Positions 8,225-18,553 of a stretch of DNA of 64,000 bases are shown one piece after another; the stretch's first letter is position 1, and each line of letters begins with the position of its first letter. The DNA is from [Mycobacterium] zoologicum (GTDB taxonomy: Bacteria; Actinomycetota; Actinomycetes; Mycobacteriales; Mycobacteriaceae). A model generated the notes under the pieces. That model was given only the letters and a program-made list of their open reading frames with translations, did no database searches and was not told where the DNA came from. The stretch lies in the NCBI RefSeq assembly GCF_020172665.1, contig NZ_CP083985.1, forward strand, positions 393,191 through 457,190. The letters are read 5' to 3'. Made by a program: the position numbers and the translations under genes.

Positions 8225-9819
8225 GCGCCGCCCAGCAAGATCGCGGTGATGACGACCGCCGGTCGTTCACCTCGCGCACCCCGGTCAACGAGAACCCCGA
8301 CCGGGTCGAATACCGCCGCGGGTTCGTCACCAAGCACCAGGTCAGCGGTTGGCGATTCGTGATGCGGCGCATCGCATCCGGCGTGGCACTGCACGACACC
8401 CGGATGCTGGTGGAGCCGCTGCGCGCCCAGACGCGGGCCGTGTTGATGGGCCTGCTGGTGCTGGCCACCGTGGCCGGTGGCTGCTTCGTGTTCACCCTGA
8501 TCTGGCCCAACAGTGCCGCGGGCAATGACCCGGTGCTCTCCGACCGGTCCACCTCGGCGCTGTACGTCCGTGTCGGCGAACAGCTGCACCCGGTGCTGAA
8601 CCTGACCTCCGCCCGACTGATCGTCGGCCGGCCGGTCAACCCGACCGCGGTGCGAAGCACTGCGCTGGACAAGTTTGCGCGCGGCAACCTGATCGGCATT
8701 CCCGGTGCCCCGGAACGCATGGTGCAGTCCGATGCCCGCGACGCGGACTGGACGGCGTGCGATTCGGTGGCCGGTTCGGACGCCGGCGTGACGGTGATCG
8801 CCGGACCGCTGGCCGCCGGCGGATCCAAGGCCGCGGCGCTGGGTGCCGAGCAGGTCGTGCTGGCCGACAACGGTTCCGGTGCCTGGCTGCTGTGGGAGGG
8901 CAAGCGCAGCCGCATCGATCTGGCCGACCACGCGGTCACCGGAGCGCTCGGGCTCGGTGAGCGGGGTTTGGCTGTGCCCAAACCACGTTCGATCTCGATC
9001 GGTCTGTTCAACATGATCCCGGAGGCTCCCGCGCTGACCGCGCCGGTGATCCAGGGCGCGGGCAGCCAGCCGTCGTTCGAGCTGCCGTCCGCCGCGCCGG
9101 TGGGTGCGGTGGTGGCCGCGCACACCCTCGACGGTGACACGGGACTGCGCTACTACGCGGTGCTGCCGGACGGCCTGCAGCCCATCTCCGGCGTACTGGC
9201 GGCGGTGCTGCGCAGCACCGATTCCTACGGGCTGGGGCGGCCGCCGGTGCTGGGCGCCGATGACATTGCGCGCCTGCCGGTTTCGCAGGCGCTGGACACC
9301 TCGCGCTTCCCGGAGAGGCCGGTCAGCGTCGTCGACTCGCTGTCCAACCCGCTCACCTGCGCGCACTGGAGCAAGGATGCGGGGGCCAGCACGGGTTCGC
9401 TGACCCTGATGTCGGGTTCCTCGCTTCCGACGCGTGACGGTGTTCGCACCCTCGATCTGGTCGGTGCCGGGGTGGGCGGGACGGCCGCTCGGGTCGCCCT
9501 GAACCCGGGTACGGGGTATTTAGTCCAGAGCGTCAGCTCCGATCCGGCGGCCACTCCGGCTGCGGGACCGATGTTCTGGATCTCCGACACCGGTGTGCGC
9601 TACGGCGTGAACACCGAAGACGGTGACGCGGTGGCGGCGCTGGGTCTGAGCGAGCCGGCTTTGACGATTCCGTGGTCGGTGTTGTCGCAGTTCGCCTTGG
9701 GGCCGACACTGTCGCGATCCGATGCGTTGTTGGCACATGACGGGTTGGCGCCGGATCCACGGCCGGGCCGCCGCGCGTCCGCCGAGTTGGGTGCTGTGAG
9801 CGGGGGAGGGGCTCGATGA
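8221..9819 (+). CDS. eccB3: ESX-3 core membrane component EccB3
   Basis: The product is 532 aa. A cytosolic N-terminal part is followed by one membrane helix (about residues 74-95, [22 protein letters not shown]), and the rest is a large periplasmic domain with the repeated [24 protein letters not shown] element of EccB. The conserved NPLTCAHW motif (about residues 376-383) is visible. EccB, EccC, EccD and EccE build the inner-membrane pore. The GTG start lies inside the eccA3 stop, and the stop overlaps eccC3 (ATGA), typical of this operon. Confidence 0.97.
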   Translation: MSAAQQDRGDDDRRSFTSRTPVNENPDRVEYRRGFVTKHQVSGWRFVMRRIASGVALHDTRMLVEPLRAQTRAVLMGLLVLATVAGGCFVFTLIWPNSAAGNDPVLSDRSTSALYVRVGEQLHPVLNLTSARLIVGRPVNPTAVRSTALDKFARGNLIGIPGAPERMVQSDARDADWTACDSVAGSDAGVTVIAGPLAAGGSKAAALGAEQVVLADNGSGAWLLWEGKRSRIDLADHAVTGALGLGERGLAVPKPRSISIGLFNMIPEAPALTAPVIQGAGSQPSFELPSAAPVGAVVAAHTLDGDTGLRYYAVLPDGLQPISGVLAAVLRSTDSYGLGRPPVLGADDIARLPVSQALDTSRFPERPVSVVDSLSNPLTCAHWSKDAGASTGSLTLMSGSSLPTRDGVRTLDLVGAGVGGTAARVALNPGTGYLVQSVSSDPAATPAAGPMFWISDTGVRYGVNTEDGDAVAALGLSEPALTIPWSVLSQFALGPTLSRSDALLAHDGLAPDPRPGRRASAELGAVSGGGAR

Positions 9820-12800
9820 GCCGTTTGATTTTCGAGGCCCGGCGTCGGGTTCCGGTTCCGCCGGTTGACAAGGGCGCCATCACCATTGAGCCGCCGCCGG
9901 AATTGCCGCGGGTGGTCCCGGCGTCGTTCCTGCAGCGCGCGCTGCCGGTGGTGATCGTCATCCTGATCGTGGGCATGGTGATCGCGATGGTCGCCACCGG
10001 GATGCGGTTGATCTCCCCGGTGATGCTGTTCTTCCCGTTTGCCTTGCTGGTGGCGGCGGCGGGCATCTATCGCGGTGGGGACAAGAAGGCCCGCACCGTG
10101 GAAGTCGATGCCGAGCGTGCCGATTACCTGCGGTACCTGTCGGTGGTTCGGGACAACATTCGGGGTTCGGCGGCCAAACAGCGTGCGGCGGCGGAGTGGT
10201 CGCATCCGGATCCTGTTGATCTGGCGGCGGTTCCGGGATCGCGTCGGCAGTGGGAGCGCGACCCGCACGACGACGACTTCCTGGTGGTGCGCACCGGCCG
10301 GCACGCGGTGCCGCTGGCCAGCGCGGTGCGGGTCACCGACACCGCTGACGAGATCGACCTGGAGCCGGTGTCGCACAGCGCCTTACGCGGCCTGCTCGAC
10401 ACCCAGCGCACCGTGCGCGACGTACCGGTGGGCCTGGATCTGACGAAGGTGTCGCGGGTCACCGTGCTCTCGGATGATGAAGCCGGCGGCATTGACGATG
10501 TGCGCGCCGCCGTGCGGGCATGGATCGCTCAGGCCGTGACCTGGCATGACCCGACCATGCTCGGGGTGGCGGTGGCTTCGGCCGATCTCGAGTCGCCGTC
10601 CTGGTCGTGGCTGAAGTGGTTGTCGCACGTCGACATCGCCGGTGCCGTCGACGGTGTGGGCCCCGCCCGCTACCTGGCGTCCAGCGCTGAAGAACTCGCC
10701 CTGTTGTTGGCTCCGGTGTTGGCGGAGCGCCCGGCGTTCACCGGCGAGGCGGGCGAGGTCGGACGCCATCTGCTGGTGATCATCGACGACCCCGACTTCG
10801 ACCTGGCCGCGTCATCGCTGGGTGTACCGCGAGCCGGGGTGACCGTCGTGCAGCGCGGCGCGGTGGCACCCAACCGTGAGCAGTACTCCGACCCCGAGCG
10901 GCCGACTCTGCGGCTGACTCCGGGCGGCCGTTCGATCGACCGCTGGCAGACCGGTGGTTGGCAACGCTGGGTCGACGACGCCGACCGCTTCGGCACCGAC
11001 GAAGCCGCCCACCTGGGCCGGCGGCTGTCGCGCTGGGACTCCAACCCCACGCACGCCGGACTGCGCTCGGCCGGCACTCGCGGCGCCACCTTCACCACCA
11101 TGCTGGGCATCCCTGACGCCTCCCGCCTCGACGTGCCCGCCCTGTGGGCGCCGCGTAACCGCGATGAGGAACTGCGGGTTCCGATCGGTGTGACCGCCAC
11201 CGGCGAGCCACTGATCTTCGACCTCAAGGACGAGGCCGAAGGCGGGATGGGCCCGCACGGGTTGATGATCGGTATGACCGGCTCGGGTAAGTCGCAGACC
11301 CTGATGTCGATCCTGCTGTCGCTGCTGACCACCCATTCGGCGGACCGGCTGATCGTGATCTACGCCGACTTCAAGGGTGAGGCCGGCGCCGACATCTTCC
11401 GGCACTTCCCGCAGGTGGTCGCGGTCATCTCGAATATGGCCGAGAAGAAGTCGCTGGCCGACCGGTTCGCCGACACCCTGCGCGGTGAGGTGGCCCGCCG
11501 TGAGCTGCTGTTGCGCGAGGCCGGCCGAAGGGTGCAGGGCAGTGCCTTCAACTCGGTGACCGAATACGAGGCCGCGATCGCCGCCGGACATGATCTGGCG
11601 CCCATCCCGACGCTGTTCATCGTCGCCGACGAGTTCACCTTGATGCTCGCCGACCACCCGGAATACGCGGAGCTGTTCGACTACGTCGCCCGCAAGGGGC
11701 GTTCGTTCCGCATCCACATCCTGTTCGCGTCGCAGACCCTCGACGTCGGCAAGATCAAGGACATCGACAAGAACACCTCCTACCGGATCGGCCTGAAGGT
11801 GGCCTCCCCCAGCGTTTCTCGGCAGATCATCGGGGTCGAGGACGCTTATCACATCGAATCCGGCAAGGAGCACAAGGGCGAGGGCTTCCTGGTTCCTGCC
11901 CCGGGTGCGGCGCCCATCAAGTTCCGCAGCACCTACGTCGACGGCATCTATGACCCGCCGCGGGCATCCAAAGCGGTGGTGATGCATGCGATTCCAGAAC
12001 CCCGGTTGTTCACCGCGGGTCTGGTCGACTCCGGTGGCGACACCACCACGATCGTCGTCGAGCCCGACGATGAGGTGCTGGGTCCGCCGCGCAAGCTGAT
12101 CGCCACCATCGGAGATCAGTTGGCCAATTACGGCCCGCAGGCACCGGAGCTGTGGCTGCCCCCGCTCGACGACGCGATTCCGCTGGCCGTCACCTTGGCC
12201 GGTGCCGGGATCGGGGAGCGGCAGCTGCGGTGGCCGTTGGGTGAGATCGACAAGCCGTTCGACATGCGCCGCGACCCACTGGTGTTCGACGCGCGTTCGG
12301 CCAGCGGCAACATGCTGATTCATGGTGGGCCGAAGTCCGGGAAAACCACTGCGCTGCAGACATTCATCATGTCCGCGGCCAACCTGCACTCGCCGCGCGA
12401 GGTGTCCTTCTACTGCCTGGACTACGGCGGCGGACAACTGCGGGCCCTGGAAGACCTGGCGCATGTGGGCAGCGTTGCCTCCGGTCTGGAACCGGAGCGG
12501 ATCCGCCGCACGTTCGGTGAACTCGAGCAGTTGCTCACCGCACGTCAGCAGCGGGAGGCGTTCCGCGACGGCAGCATCGGCTCGCTCAACGACGGCTACG
12601 GCGAGGTATTCCTGGTCATCGACAACCTGTATGCGTTCAGCCGGGACAACACCGACCAGTTCAACACCCGAAACCCGTTGCTGGCCAAGGTGACCGAGCT
12701 TGTCAACGTGGGCCTGGCCTATGGCATCCACGTGATCGTCACCACCCCCAGCTGGCTGGAGGTGCCGCTGGCGATGCGCGACGGCCTCGGCCTGCGTCTG

Positions 12801-13784
12801 GAGCTCAAGCTGCATGACGCCCGGGACAGCAATGTCCGGGTGGCCGGGGCGTTGACCCGGCCGGCCGAGGCGGTGCCTGCCAACCAACCGGGCCGGGGTC
12901 TGACGATGGCCGCCGAGCACTTCCTGATCGCCCAGCCCGATCTGGAACAGATCGCCGAGCTCAACGCCCGCCACCCCGGCCTGGCCGCACCGCCGGTGCG
13001 CCTGCTGCCGACCAACCTCGCACCCGAAGAGGCCGGCGTCCTGTACCCGGCACCCGAGCACGTGGTCATCGGGGTGCGCGAAGAGGACCTGGCACCGGTC
13101 GAGGTCGACTTCACCGCCAACCCGCTGCTGATGGTGTTGGGCGACAGCAAGTCCGGCAAGACGACCCTGCTGCGGCACCTGATCCGTACGGTGCGGGAGA
13201 ACAGCACCGCCGAACAGGTGGCGTTCACCGTGCTGGATCGCCGGCTGCACCTGGTCGACGAACCCCTGTTCGCCGACAACGAGTACACCGCCAACATCGA
13301 CCGGGTCATCCCGGCGATGCAGGGGCTGTCCGCGCTGATCGGCTCCCGCCGGCCGCCGGCCGGGCTCTCGGCCGCGGATCTGGCCGGGTGGACCTACGAG
13401 GGTCACACTCACTACCTGATCGTCGACGACGTCGACGCCATCCCGGACTCCCCGGCGCTCAGTGGCCCGTATGCGGGGCAGCGGCCGTGGACCAATCTGA
13501 TCGGGCTGCTGTCGCAGGCCGGTGACCTCGGACTGCGGGTGATCGTCACCGGACGGGCCACCGGCTCGGCACACGCGTTGATGACCAACCCGTTGCTGCG
13601 TCGTCTCAACGACCTGCAGGCCACCACCCTGATGCTGTCGGGCAACCCGGCGGACAGCGGCAAGATCCGCGGCCAGCGGTTCGGCCGGCTGCCCGCGGGC
13701 CGGGCGATGCTGCTCGCCGACAGCGACGAACCCACCTACCTCCAGCTGGTCAACCCGTTGTTCAGCGAGAGTCTGACACGTTGA
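9816..13784 (+). CDS. eccC3: ESX-3 FtsK/SpoIIIE-type motor ATPase EccC3
   Basis: The product is 1322 aa, a single unsplit EccC. Two membrane helices lie at about residues 43-88. Three ATPase domains follow: the first has Walker A GMTGSGKS (about 486-493), the second GGPKSGKT (about 837-844) and the third GDSKSGKT (about 1109-1116). All three P-loops keep the Lys and Ser/Thr. EccC recognises the C-terminal export signals of Esx and PE substrates and drives transport. It sits between eccB3 (4-nt overlap) and PE5 (31-nt gap). A 1001-codon antisense frame across the gene is a shadow of its GC-rich codons. Confidence 0.98.
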   Translation: MSRLIFEARRRVPVPPVDKGAITIEPPPELPRVVPASFLQRALPVVIVILIVGMVIAMVATGMRLISPVMLFFPFALLVAAAGIYRGGDKKARTVEVDAERADYLRYLSVVRDNIRGSAAKQRAAAEWSHPDPVDLAAVPGSRRQWERDPHDDDFLVVRTGRHAVPLASAVRVTDTADEIDLEPVSHSALRGLLDTQRTVRDVPVGLDLTKVSRVTVLSDDEAGGIDDVRAAVRAWIAQAVTWHDPTMLGVAVASADLESPSWSWLKWLSHVDIAGAVDGVGPARYLASSAEELALLLAPVLAERPAFTGEAGEVGRHLLVIIDDPDFDLAASSLGVPRAGVTVVQRGAVAPNREQYSDPERPTLRLTPGGRSIDRWQTGGWQRWVDDADRFGTDEAAHLGRRLSRWDSNPTHAGLRSAGTRGATFTTMLGIPDASRLDVPALWAPRNRDEELRVPIGVTATGEPLIFDLKDEAEGGMGPHGLMIGMTGSGKSQTLMSILLSLLTTHSADRLIVIYADFKGEAGADIFRHFPQVVAVISNMAEKKSLADRFADTLRGEVARRELLLREAGRRVQGSAFNSVTEYEAAIAAGHDLAPIPTLFIVADEFTLMLADHPEYAELFDYVARKGRSFRIHILFASQTLDVGKIKDIDKNTSYRIGLKVASPSVSRQIIGVEDAYHIESGKEHKGEGFLVPAPGAAPIKFRSTYVDGIYDPPRASKAVVMHAIPEPRLFTAGLVDSGGDTTTIVVEPDDEVLGPPRKLIATIGDQLANYGPQAPELWLPPLDDAIPLAVTLAGAGIGERQLRWPLGEIDKPFDMRRDPLVFDARSASGNMLIHGGPKSGKTTALQTFIMSAANLHSPREVSFYCLDYGGGQLRALEDLAHVGSVASGLEPERIRRTFGELEQLLTARQQREAFRDGSIGSLNDGYGEVFLVIDNLYAFSRDNTDQFNTRNPLLAKVTELVNVGLAYGIHVIVTTPSWLEVPLAMRDGLGLRLELKLHDARDSNVRVAGALTRPAEAVPANQPGRGLTMAAEHFLIAQPDLEQIAELNARHPGLAAPPVRLLPTNLAPEEAGVLYPAPEHVVIGVREEDLAPVEVDFTANPLLMVLGDSKSGKTTLLRHLIRTVRENSTAEQVAFTVLDRRLHLVDEPLFADNEYTANIDRVIPAMQGLSALIGSRRPPAGLSAADLAGWTYEGHTHYLIVDDVDAIPDSPALSGPYAGQRPWTNLIGLLSQAGDLGLRVIVTGRATGSAHALMTNPLLRRLNDLQATTLMLSGNPADSGKIRGQRFGRLPAGRAMLLADSDEPTYLQLVNPLFSESLTR

Positions 13785-13815
13785 TGGAAATCGAAGTGCG
13801 AGAGGGGAAACTGTC

Positions 13816-14127
13816 ATGACGCTTCAAGTGGTTCCGGAAGGTCTGGCCGCGGCCAGTGCAGCGGTCGAGGCATTGACCGCTCGGCTGGCGGCCGCCCAGG
13901 CCAGCGCTGCCCCGCTGATCACCGCGGTGGTTCCGCCGGCGGCCGACCCGGTGTCGCTGCAGACCGCCGCTGGTTTCAGCGCGCAGGGCAGCGAGCACGC
14001 GGCGGTGGCCGCCCAGGGAGCCACCGAACTCGGCCGCGCCGGTGTCGGTGTCGGTGAGTCCGGTGTGAGTTATGCCGCGGGCGACGCCGCGGCCGCAACG
14101 ACATACCTGGGTGGCGGACGCGCCTGA
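13816..14127 (+). CDS. PE5: PE5-like PE family protein
   Basis: The product is 103 aa, a PE domain without extension, starting [19 protein letters not shown]. The export signal is YAAGD (YxxxD) near the C-terminus. GAGAGGGG precedes the ATG. The stop overlaps the PPE4 start (TGATG at 14125-14129), so the PE-PPE heterodimer partners are translationally coupled. ESX-3 exports PE5-PPE4, which in M. tuberculosis aids siderophore-mediated iron acquisition. Confidence 0.95.
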   Translation: MTLQVVPEGLAAASAAVEALTARLAAAQASAAPLITAVVPPAADPVSLQTAAGFSAQGSEHAAVAAQGATELGRAGVGVGESGVSYAAGDAAAATTYLGGGRA

Positions 14128-15575
14128 TGATTGCGTCCCCGGTCTGGATCGCCTCCCCTCCGGAGGTGCATTCAGCATTGCTGAGCAGCGGCCCGGGACC
14201 GGGTCCGCTGTTGTCGGCTGCCGGGATGTGGAATGCGCTGAGCGTCGAATACGCCTCGGTGGCAGACGAACTCACCGCTCTGCTTGGTGCGGTGCAGGCC
14301 GGCGCGTGGCAGGGCCCCAGTGCCGAGCAGTACCTGGCCGCGCACGTGCCCTACCTGACCTGGCTGGGTAAGGCCAGTGCGGACAGCGCCGGAGTGGCGG
14401 CGCAGCATGAAGTGGCAGCGTCGGCCTACGCCAGCGCATTGGCGACCATGCCCACGATGGCCGAGTTGGCGGCCAATCACATGACGCACGGGGTGTTGGT
14501 CGCCACCAATTTCTTTGGCATCAACATGATTCCGATCGCACTCAACGAAGCCGACTATGTCCGGATGTGGATTCAGGCGGCCACCACCATGGGCACTTAC
14601 CACGCGGTCTCCGGGGCGGCGCTGGCGTCGGCGCCACGGACGGTGGCAGCACCACCGGTGGTCAAGTCCGATTCCGCGATGCCGGCGGATGCCAGCTCGG
14701 GCGGCGGCGATTTCTTCACCCAGCTGTTCGACCAGATCGGACGGCTGCTCGCGGACCCGGCCGGGGTGATCCGGGAGATCATGAGCGGCGGCCCTGCTGC
14801 GCTGGTCACCTGGTTCCCGCTGCTGTTCTTCGTCGCCTACGAGGCGTTCTTCATTCCGTTCGGCACCACGTTCTGGAGTGTGATGCTGGCGGCCCCAGCC
14901 TTTTTGCCGCTCATTCTCGGTCTGGCGCTGAGCCAGCTGACCGTCCCCGAGGATCTCGGTGCCGAGGCGCCTGCCGAGGAGCCGATGCTTCCGGTGGCCG
15001 GCCCGTCGGCCGATCGGCCGATCGCGGCCGTGGCGGGATTCGGGCCCGGGATCTCCACGCCGGGTGCGCCGGGTGTGCCTGCGGCGCCGACCACCACGGC
15101 GGCGGCGCCGCCGGCTCCGGCTCCCGGAGTGATGGGCTTCGGATACCTGGTGGGCGGCACCGACCCGGGAACCGGACTGGGGCCCACTCTCACCGAGGGC
15201 GACAAGGCGTATGCGCCGGCCGCGCGGGTACCTGCGGCCGCGGCGGTCGTGACCTCGTCGGCTCGCGACAAGGCCCGGGCGCGACGCCGCCGTCGTGCCT
15301 TATTGCACGACCACGCAGACGAATTCATGGATATGGACACCGGCACCGACACCGGCCCGACGACGCGACCCGGTGCCGTGCCATCGGGTTCACATCGCGG
15401 CGCCGGACCGCTCGGGTTCACCGGGACCGTCGGCAGGCGCAGCACTGCGTCCGGGCTGGCCACGCTGACCGGCGACGGGTTCGGCGGTGGGCCCAGCCTG
15501 CCGATGCTGCCCGACAGCTGGAACGACAACGATCTTGCCGACTCCGCGGTGGAGCCGGAATCGGAACCGAAGTAG
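14127..15575 (+). CDS. PPE4: PPE4-like PPE family protein (PPE-PPW type)
   Basis: The product is 482 aa. The PPE domain begins [19 protein letters not shown] and runs to about residue 178, including [21 protein letters not shown] hydrophobic stretch (about 230-275) and a Pro/Ala-rich linker follow. The C-terminus carries GFTGTVGRR and PMLPDSW, the PPE-PPW hallmarks. EspG3 should bind the tip of its PPE domain. Identity to the upstream-copy PPE is clear in the first 175 residues but low afterwards. Confidence 0.94.
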   Translation: MIASPVWIASPPEVHSALLSSGPGPGPLLSAAGMWNALSVEYASVADELTALLGAVQAGAWQGPSAEQYLAAHVPYLTWLGKASADSAGVAAQHEVAASAYASALATMPTMAELAANHMTHGVLVATNFFGINMIPIALNEADYVRMWIQAATTMGTYHAVSGAALASAPRTVAAPPVVKSDSAMPADASSGGGDFFTQLFDQIGRLLADPAGVIREIMSGGPAALVTWFPLLFFVAYEAFFIPFGTTFWSVMLAAPAFLPLILGLALSQLTVPEDLGAEAPAEEPMLPVAGPSADRPIAAVAGFGPGISTPGAPGVPAAPTTTAAAPPAPAPGVMGFGYLVGGTDPGTGLGPTLTEGDKAYAPAARVPAAAAVVTSSARDKARARRRRRALLHDHADEFMDMDTGTDTGPTTRPGAVPSGSHRGAGPLGFTGTVGRRSTASGLATLTGDGFGGGPSLPMLPDSWNDNDLADSAVEPESEPK

Positions 15576-15597
15576 TACAAGAGAAAGGAGTGCGGGG

Positions 15598-15891
15598 ATG
15601 AGTTTGTTGGATGCGCATATTCCGCAGTTGGTGGCCTCTGAGTCGGCGTTTGGGGCGAAGGCTGCGTTGATGCGGTCGACGATGGCGCAGGCGGAGCAGG
15701 CGGCGTTGTCGGCGCAGGCGTTTCATGTCGGTGAGGCTGCGGCGGCGTTTCAGGGGTCGCATGCGCGGTTTGTGGCGTTGGCGGCGCGGGTGAATGCGTT
15801 GCTGGATATGGCGCAGGTGAATCTGGCGGATGCGGGTTCGACGTATGTGGCGGCCGATGCTGCTGCTGCTTCCGGGTACACCGGGGTTTAG
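15598..15891 (+). CDS. esxG: EsxG (WXG100 family), ESX-3 operon copy
   Basis: The product is 97 aa and differs from the upstream copy at T82 and A86. The C-terminal YVAAD keeps the YxxxD signal. It sits in the canonical place between PPE4 and espG3, so this is the orthologue by position. It forms the secreted EsxG-EsxH heterodimer. AAAGGAG precedes the ATG exactly as in copy 1. Confidence 0.97.
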   Translation: MSLLDAHIPQLVASESAFGAKAALMRSTMAQAEQAALSAQAFHVGEAAAAFQGSHARFVALAARVNALLDMAQVNLADAGSTYVAADAAAASGYTGV

Positions 15892-15902
15892 GGAGGCTTG
15901 TT

Positions 15903-16190
15903 ATGTCGCAGATCATGTACAACTACCCGGCGATGCTGGCGCATGCGGCGGAGATGAATGGGTATGCGGGCACGTTGCAGGCGGTGGGTGCTGATATTGC
16001 CAGTGAGCAGGCGGCGTTGTCGGCGGCGTGGCAGGGCGATACGGGGATGACGTATCAGGCGTGGCAGGTGCAGTGGAATCAGGCGATGGAGGAGTTGGTT
16101 CGGGTGTATCACTCGATGGCTGCCACGCATGAGTCCAACACCATGATGATGAACGCTCGCGACACCGCCGAAGCCGCCAAGTGGGGCTAG
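15903..16190 (+). CDS. esxH: EsxH (TB10.4-like), ESX-3 operon copy
   Basis: The product is 95 aa, identical to the upstream copy. It has WQG at 43-45 and the zinc ligands His14, His70, His76 and Glu77. In M. tuberculosis the EsxG-EsxH dimer binds host Hrs and interferes with ESCRT; that is family knowledge, not something this sequence proves. The gene starts 11 nt after esxG. Confidence 0.97.
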   Translation: MSQIMYNYPAMLAHAAEMNGYAGTLQAVGADIASEQAALSAAWQGDTGMTYQAWQVQWNQAMEELVRVYHSMAATHESNTMMMNARDTAEAAKWG

Positions 16191-16223
16191 TCCAGTGCTG
16201 CAGCTCGGCGCCGGAAGGTCGTG

Positions 16224-17099
16224 ATGGGTACTGAACCCAACGCGGCCGAACTGACCGTCGAGCAGGCGTGGTATATCGCGGAGACCATAGGCGCGGGGTC
16301 TTTTCCGTGGGTTCTGGCGATCACCATGCCCTACACCGACGCCGGGGAACGCGGTGCGTTCATGGCCCGGCAGCGCGACGAGCTGACCCGGATGGGAATC
16401 GTCACGCCGGACGGCACGGTGAATCGGTCTGTGGCCGAATGGATTCGGGTGGTGTGCTTCCCGGACCGTTGGCTGGACCTGCGCTATGTGGGGTCGTCGG
16501 CCGACAGTGCCCCCGAGATGCTGCGCGGGATCGTGGCGCGACGTGGCGACAGCTCGGGCCGGCCCGCCCGGACCGTCGTCGCGTTGCGCAACGCGCAGCT
16601 GGTCACCTTCACCGCGATGGAGATCGACGACCCCCGGCTGTTGGTCCCGGTGCTGGGGGCCGGGTTGCGGGCGCGCCCGCCGGCCCGATTCGACGAATTC
16701 ACCCTGCCCGCCCGGGTCGGGGTGCGCGCCGACGAACGGTTGCGGGCCGGCGCACCGTTGTCCGAAGTTCTTGATTACCTGGGCATTCCGGCGTCGGCAC
16801 GACCGATCGTCGAATCGGTTTTCACCGGACCGCGCAGCTACGTCGAGGTGGTTGCCGGTTGCGCCCAAGACGGCCGGCACTCCACCACCGAGGTGGGGTT
16901 GAGCCTGGTCGACACCGACGAGGGCCGCATCCTGGTCAGCCCGTCGCGGGCTTTCGACGGCGAATGGGTCTCGACCTTCCGGCCCGGAACCGAATTTGCG
17001 ATCGCCGTGGCGATCGACGAGCTGACCGCCACCCTGCCCGAGGGCCAGTGGTTCCCCGGTCAGCGCCTGTCCCGAGATTTCACCACCCAGCTGTCCTAG
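16224..17099 (+). CDS. espG3: ESX-3 chaperone EspG3
   Basis: The product is 291 aa from the ATG at 16224 (a GTG three bases earlier is in frame). It begins [20 protein letters not shown] and carries the family blocks [37 protein letters not shown] and [16 protein letters not shown]. EspG3 is a cytosolic chaperone that binds the tip of PPE proteins in PE-PPE pairs and keeps them soluble before export. It should serve PE5-PPE4 and probably the upstream PE/PPE pair as well. Length and order match M. tuberculosis Rv0289. Confidence 0.96.
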   Translation: MGTEPNAAELTVEQAWYIAETIGAGSFPWVLAITMPYTDAGERGAFMARQRDELTRMGIVTPDGTVNRSVAEWIRVVCFPDRWLDLRYVGSSADSAPEMLRGIVARRGDSSGRPARTVVALRNAQLVTFTAMEIDDPRLLVPVLGAGLRARPPARFDEFTLPARVGVRADERLRAGAPLSEVLDYLGIPASARPIVESVFTGPRSYVEVVAGCAQDGRHSTTEVGLSLVDTDEGRILVSPSRAFDGEWVSTFRPGTEFAIAVAIDELTATLPEGQWFPGQRLSRDFTTQLS

Positions 17100-17125
17100 C
17101 AGAGAAACAAGAATAGAGAACACCA

Positions 17126-18553
17126 ATGACCGAAGCTCCGGTGCTGACCAGCGCCGCCATGCCGATTGTCCGCATCGCGGTGCTGTCCGACAGCCGACTG
17201 ACCGAGATCGCGCTGCCCGCCGAGTTGCCGCTGCGCGAAATCCTGCCCGCAGTGCAACGTCTGGTCGCCCCGGACAGCGGCGACGACACCGAGCCCGGTG
17301 CCACGCCCCGGCTGAGTCTGGCGCCGGTCGGCGGCGCGCCGTTCAGCCTGGACGCCAGCCTGGACACCGTCGGCGTGGTCGACGGCGACCTGTTGGCGCT
17401 TCGGCCGGTGCCGGTCGGTCCGGCCGCCCCCGGCATTGTCGAAGACATCGCGGATGCCGCCGTCATCTTCTCGGCGTCGCGACGTAAGCCTTGGGGGCCG
17501 GGGCATATTCAGCGTGCCGCACTGGCAGCCGGGGTGGCCCTGAGTATTGCGGCCACCGGCCTTGCCGCCGCACACCGCGTCCTGACCGGCCAGCCCGCCG
17601 GCCTGCTCGCGCTCGGCGCCATCGCACTGCTGGCGGTGCTGGCGGCATTGATCTCCCGCAGCCGTTCGGCCGACGCGGGACTGACCCTGTCGATCGCGGC
17701 GCTGGTGCCGGTCGCCGCGGCGGGCACGCTGGCGGTGCCCGGCTCGTTCGGTGCGGCGCACGTGCTGCTGGGCGCGGCCGCGGTGAGCGCGTGGGCGTTG
17801 ATCTGCCTTCTCCTGCCGTCCGCCGGCCGCGGCGAGCGCGGCATCGCCTTCTTCACCGCCACGGTCGTTGTCGGTGCCGGGGTGCTGTTGGCCGCCGCCG
17901 TCAAGACGTTCTGGGCGGTGCCGTTCGTCAGTCTGGGCTGCGGGCTGATCACCGCGTCCCTGCTGCTTACCGTTGCCGCCCCGCAGGTTTCGGCGCTGTG
18001 GGCGCGGTTGCCGCTGCCGGTGATTCCCGCTCCGGGTGACCCGACCCCGTCGGCGCTGCCGCAGGGTGTGCTCGAAGACCTGCCTCGCCGGGTTCGGGTG
18101 ACCGACGCCCACCAGACCGGCTTCATCGCCGGCGCCGTGCTGCTGGCCGTGCTGGGTTCGGTGGCGATCGCCGCGCAGCCCGCGGGGCTCTCGGGCTGGG
18201 CGTGGTATGCGGTGGCCGGTATCGGGGTGGCCTCGGTGCTGCGGGCTCGGGTCTGGGACTCGGCGTGGTGCAAGGCCTGGCTGCTGGCTCAGCCACATCT
18301 GACCGCGCTGGTGCTGCTGGTCTGCTACGCCGCGACCGGTCGCTACAACGCAGCCTTCGGAGCGGTGCTGGTGCTGGCCGCGCTGGTGGCGGTCTGGGCA
18401 GTGGTCGCACTGAACCCGTCGGTCGGCTCGCCGGACAGCTACTCGCTGCCGGTACGGCGCCTGGTGGGCTTCCTGGCGTCCGGTGTCGACGCCACGCTGA
18501 TCCCGGTGATGGCGTACCTGGTCGGGATCTTCGACTGGGTCCTGTCTCGATGA
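17126..18553 (+). CDS. eccD3: ESX-3 membrane channel subunit EccD3
   Basis: The product is 475 aa. A ubiquitin-like cytosolic domain (about residues 10-100: MPIVRIAVLSDSRLTEIALP and VGVVDGDLLALRPV) precedes about eleven membrane helices from residue 130 to the end. EccD forms the bulk of the inner-membrane pore with EccB, EccC and EccE. The stop overlaps the mycP3 start (ATGA at 18550-18553). The size matches the family. Confidence 0.96.
   Translation: MTEAPVLTSAAMPIVRIAVLSDSRLTEIALPAELPLREILPAVQRLVAPDSGDDTEPGATPRLSLAPVGGAPFSLDASLDTVGVVDGDLLALRPVPVGPAAPGIVEDIADAAVIFSASRRKPWGPGHIQRAALAAGVALSIAATGLAAAHRVLTGQPAGLLALGAIALLAVLAALISRSRSADAGLTLSIAALVPVAAAGTLAVPGSFGAAHVLLGAAAVSAWALICLLLPSAGRGERGIAFFTATVVVGAGVLLAAAVKTFWAVPFVSLGCGLITASLLLTVAAPQVSALWARLPLPVIPAPGDPTPSALPQGVLEDLPRRVRVTDAHQTGFIAGAVLLAVLGSVAIAAQPAGLSGWAWYAVAGIGVASVLRARVWDSAWCKAWLLAQPHLTALVLLVCYAATGRYNAAFGAVLVLAALVAVWAVVALNPSVGSPDSYSLPVRRLVGFLASGVDATLIPVMAYLVGIFDWVLSR

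Larger units (their letters stand above)
15581..16190 (+). repeat. esxGH duplication, copy 2 (partner at 4557-5166)
   Basis: This is the second copy of the 610-nt esxG-esxH block, 11,024 bp downstream and in the same orientation. The two copies flank the methyltransferase, eccA3, eccB3, eccC3, PE5 and PPE4, so recombination between them would delete or duplicate that interval. Confidence 0.95.

Noticed and set aside
10812..13817. A 1001-codon frame antisense to eccC3
   Set aside because: High GC third positions of eccC3 leave the opposite frame open. The translation has no domain and is Gln/His/Arg/Val-rich, and eccC3 has all three Walker motifs.
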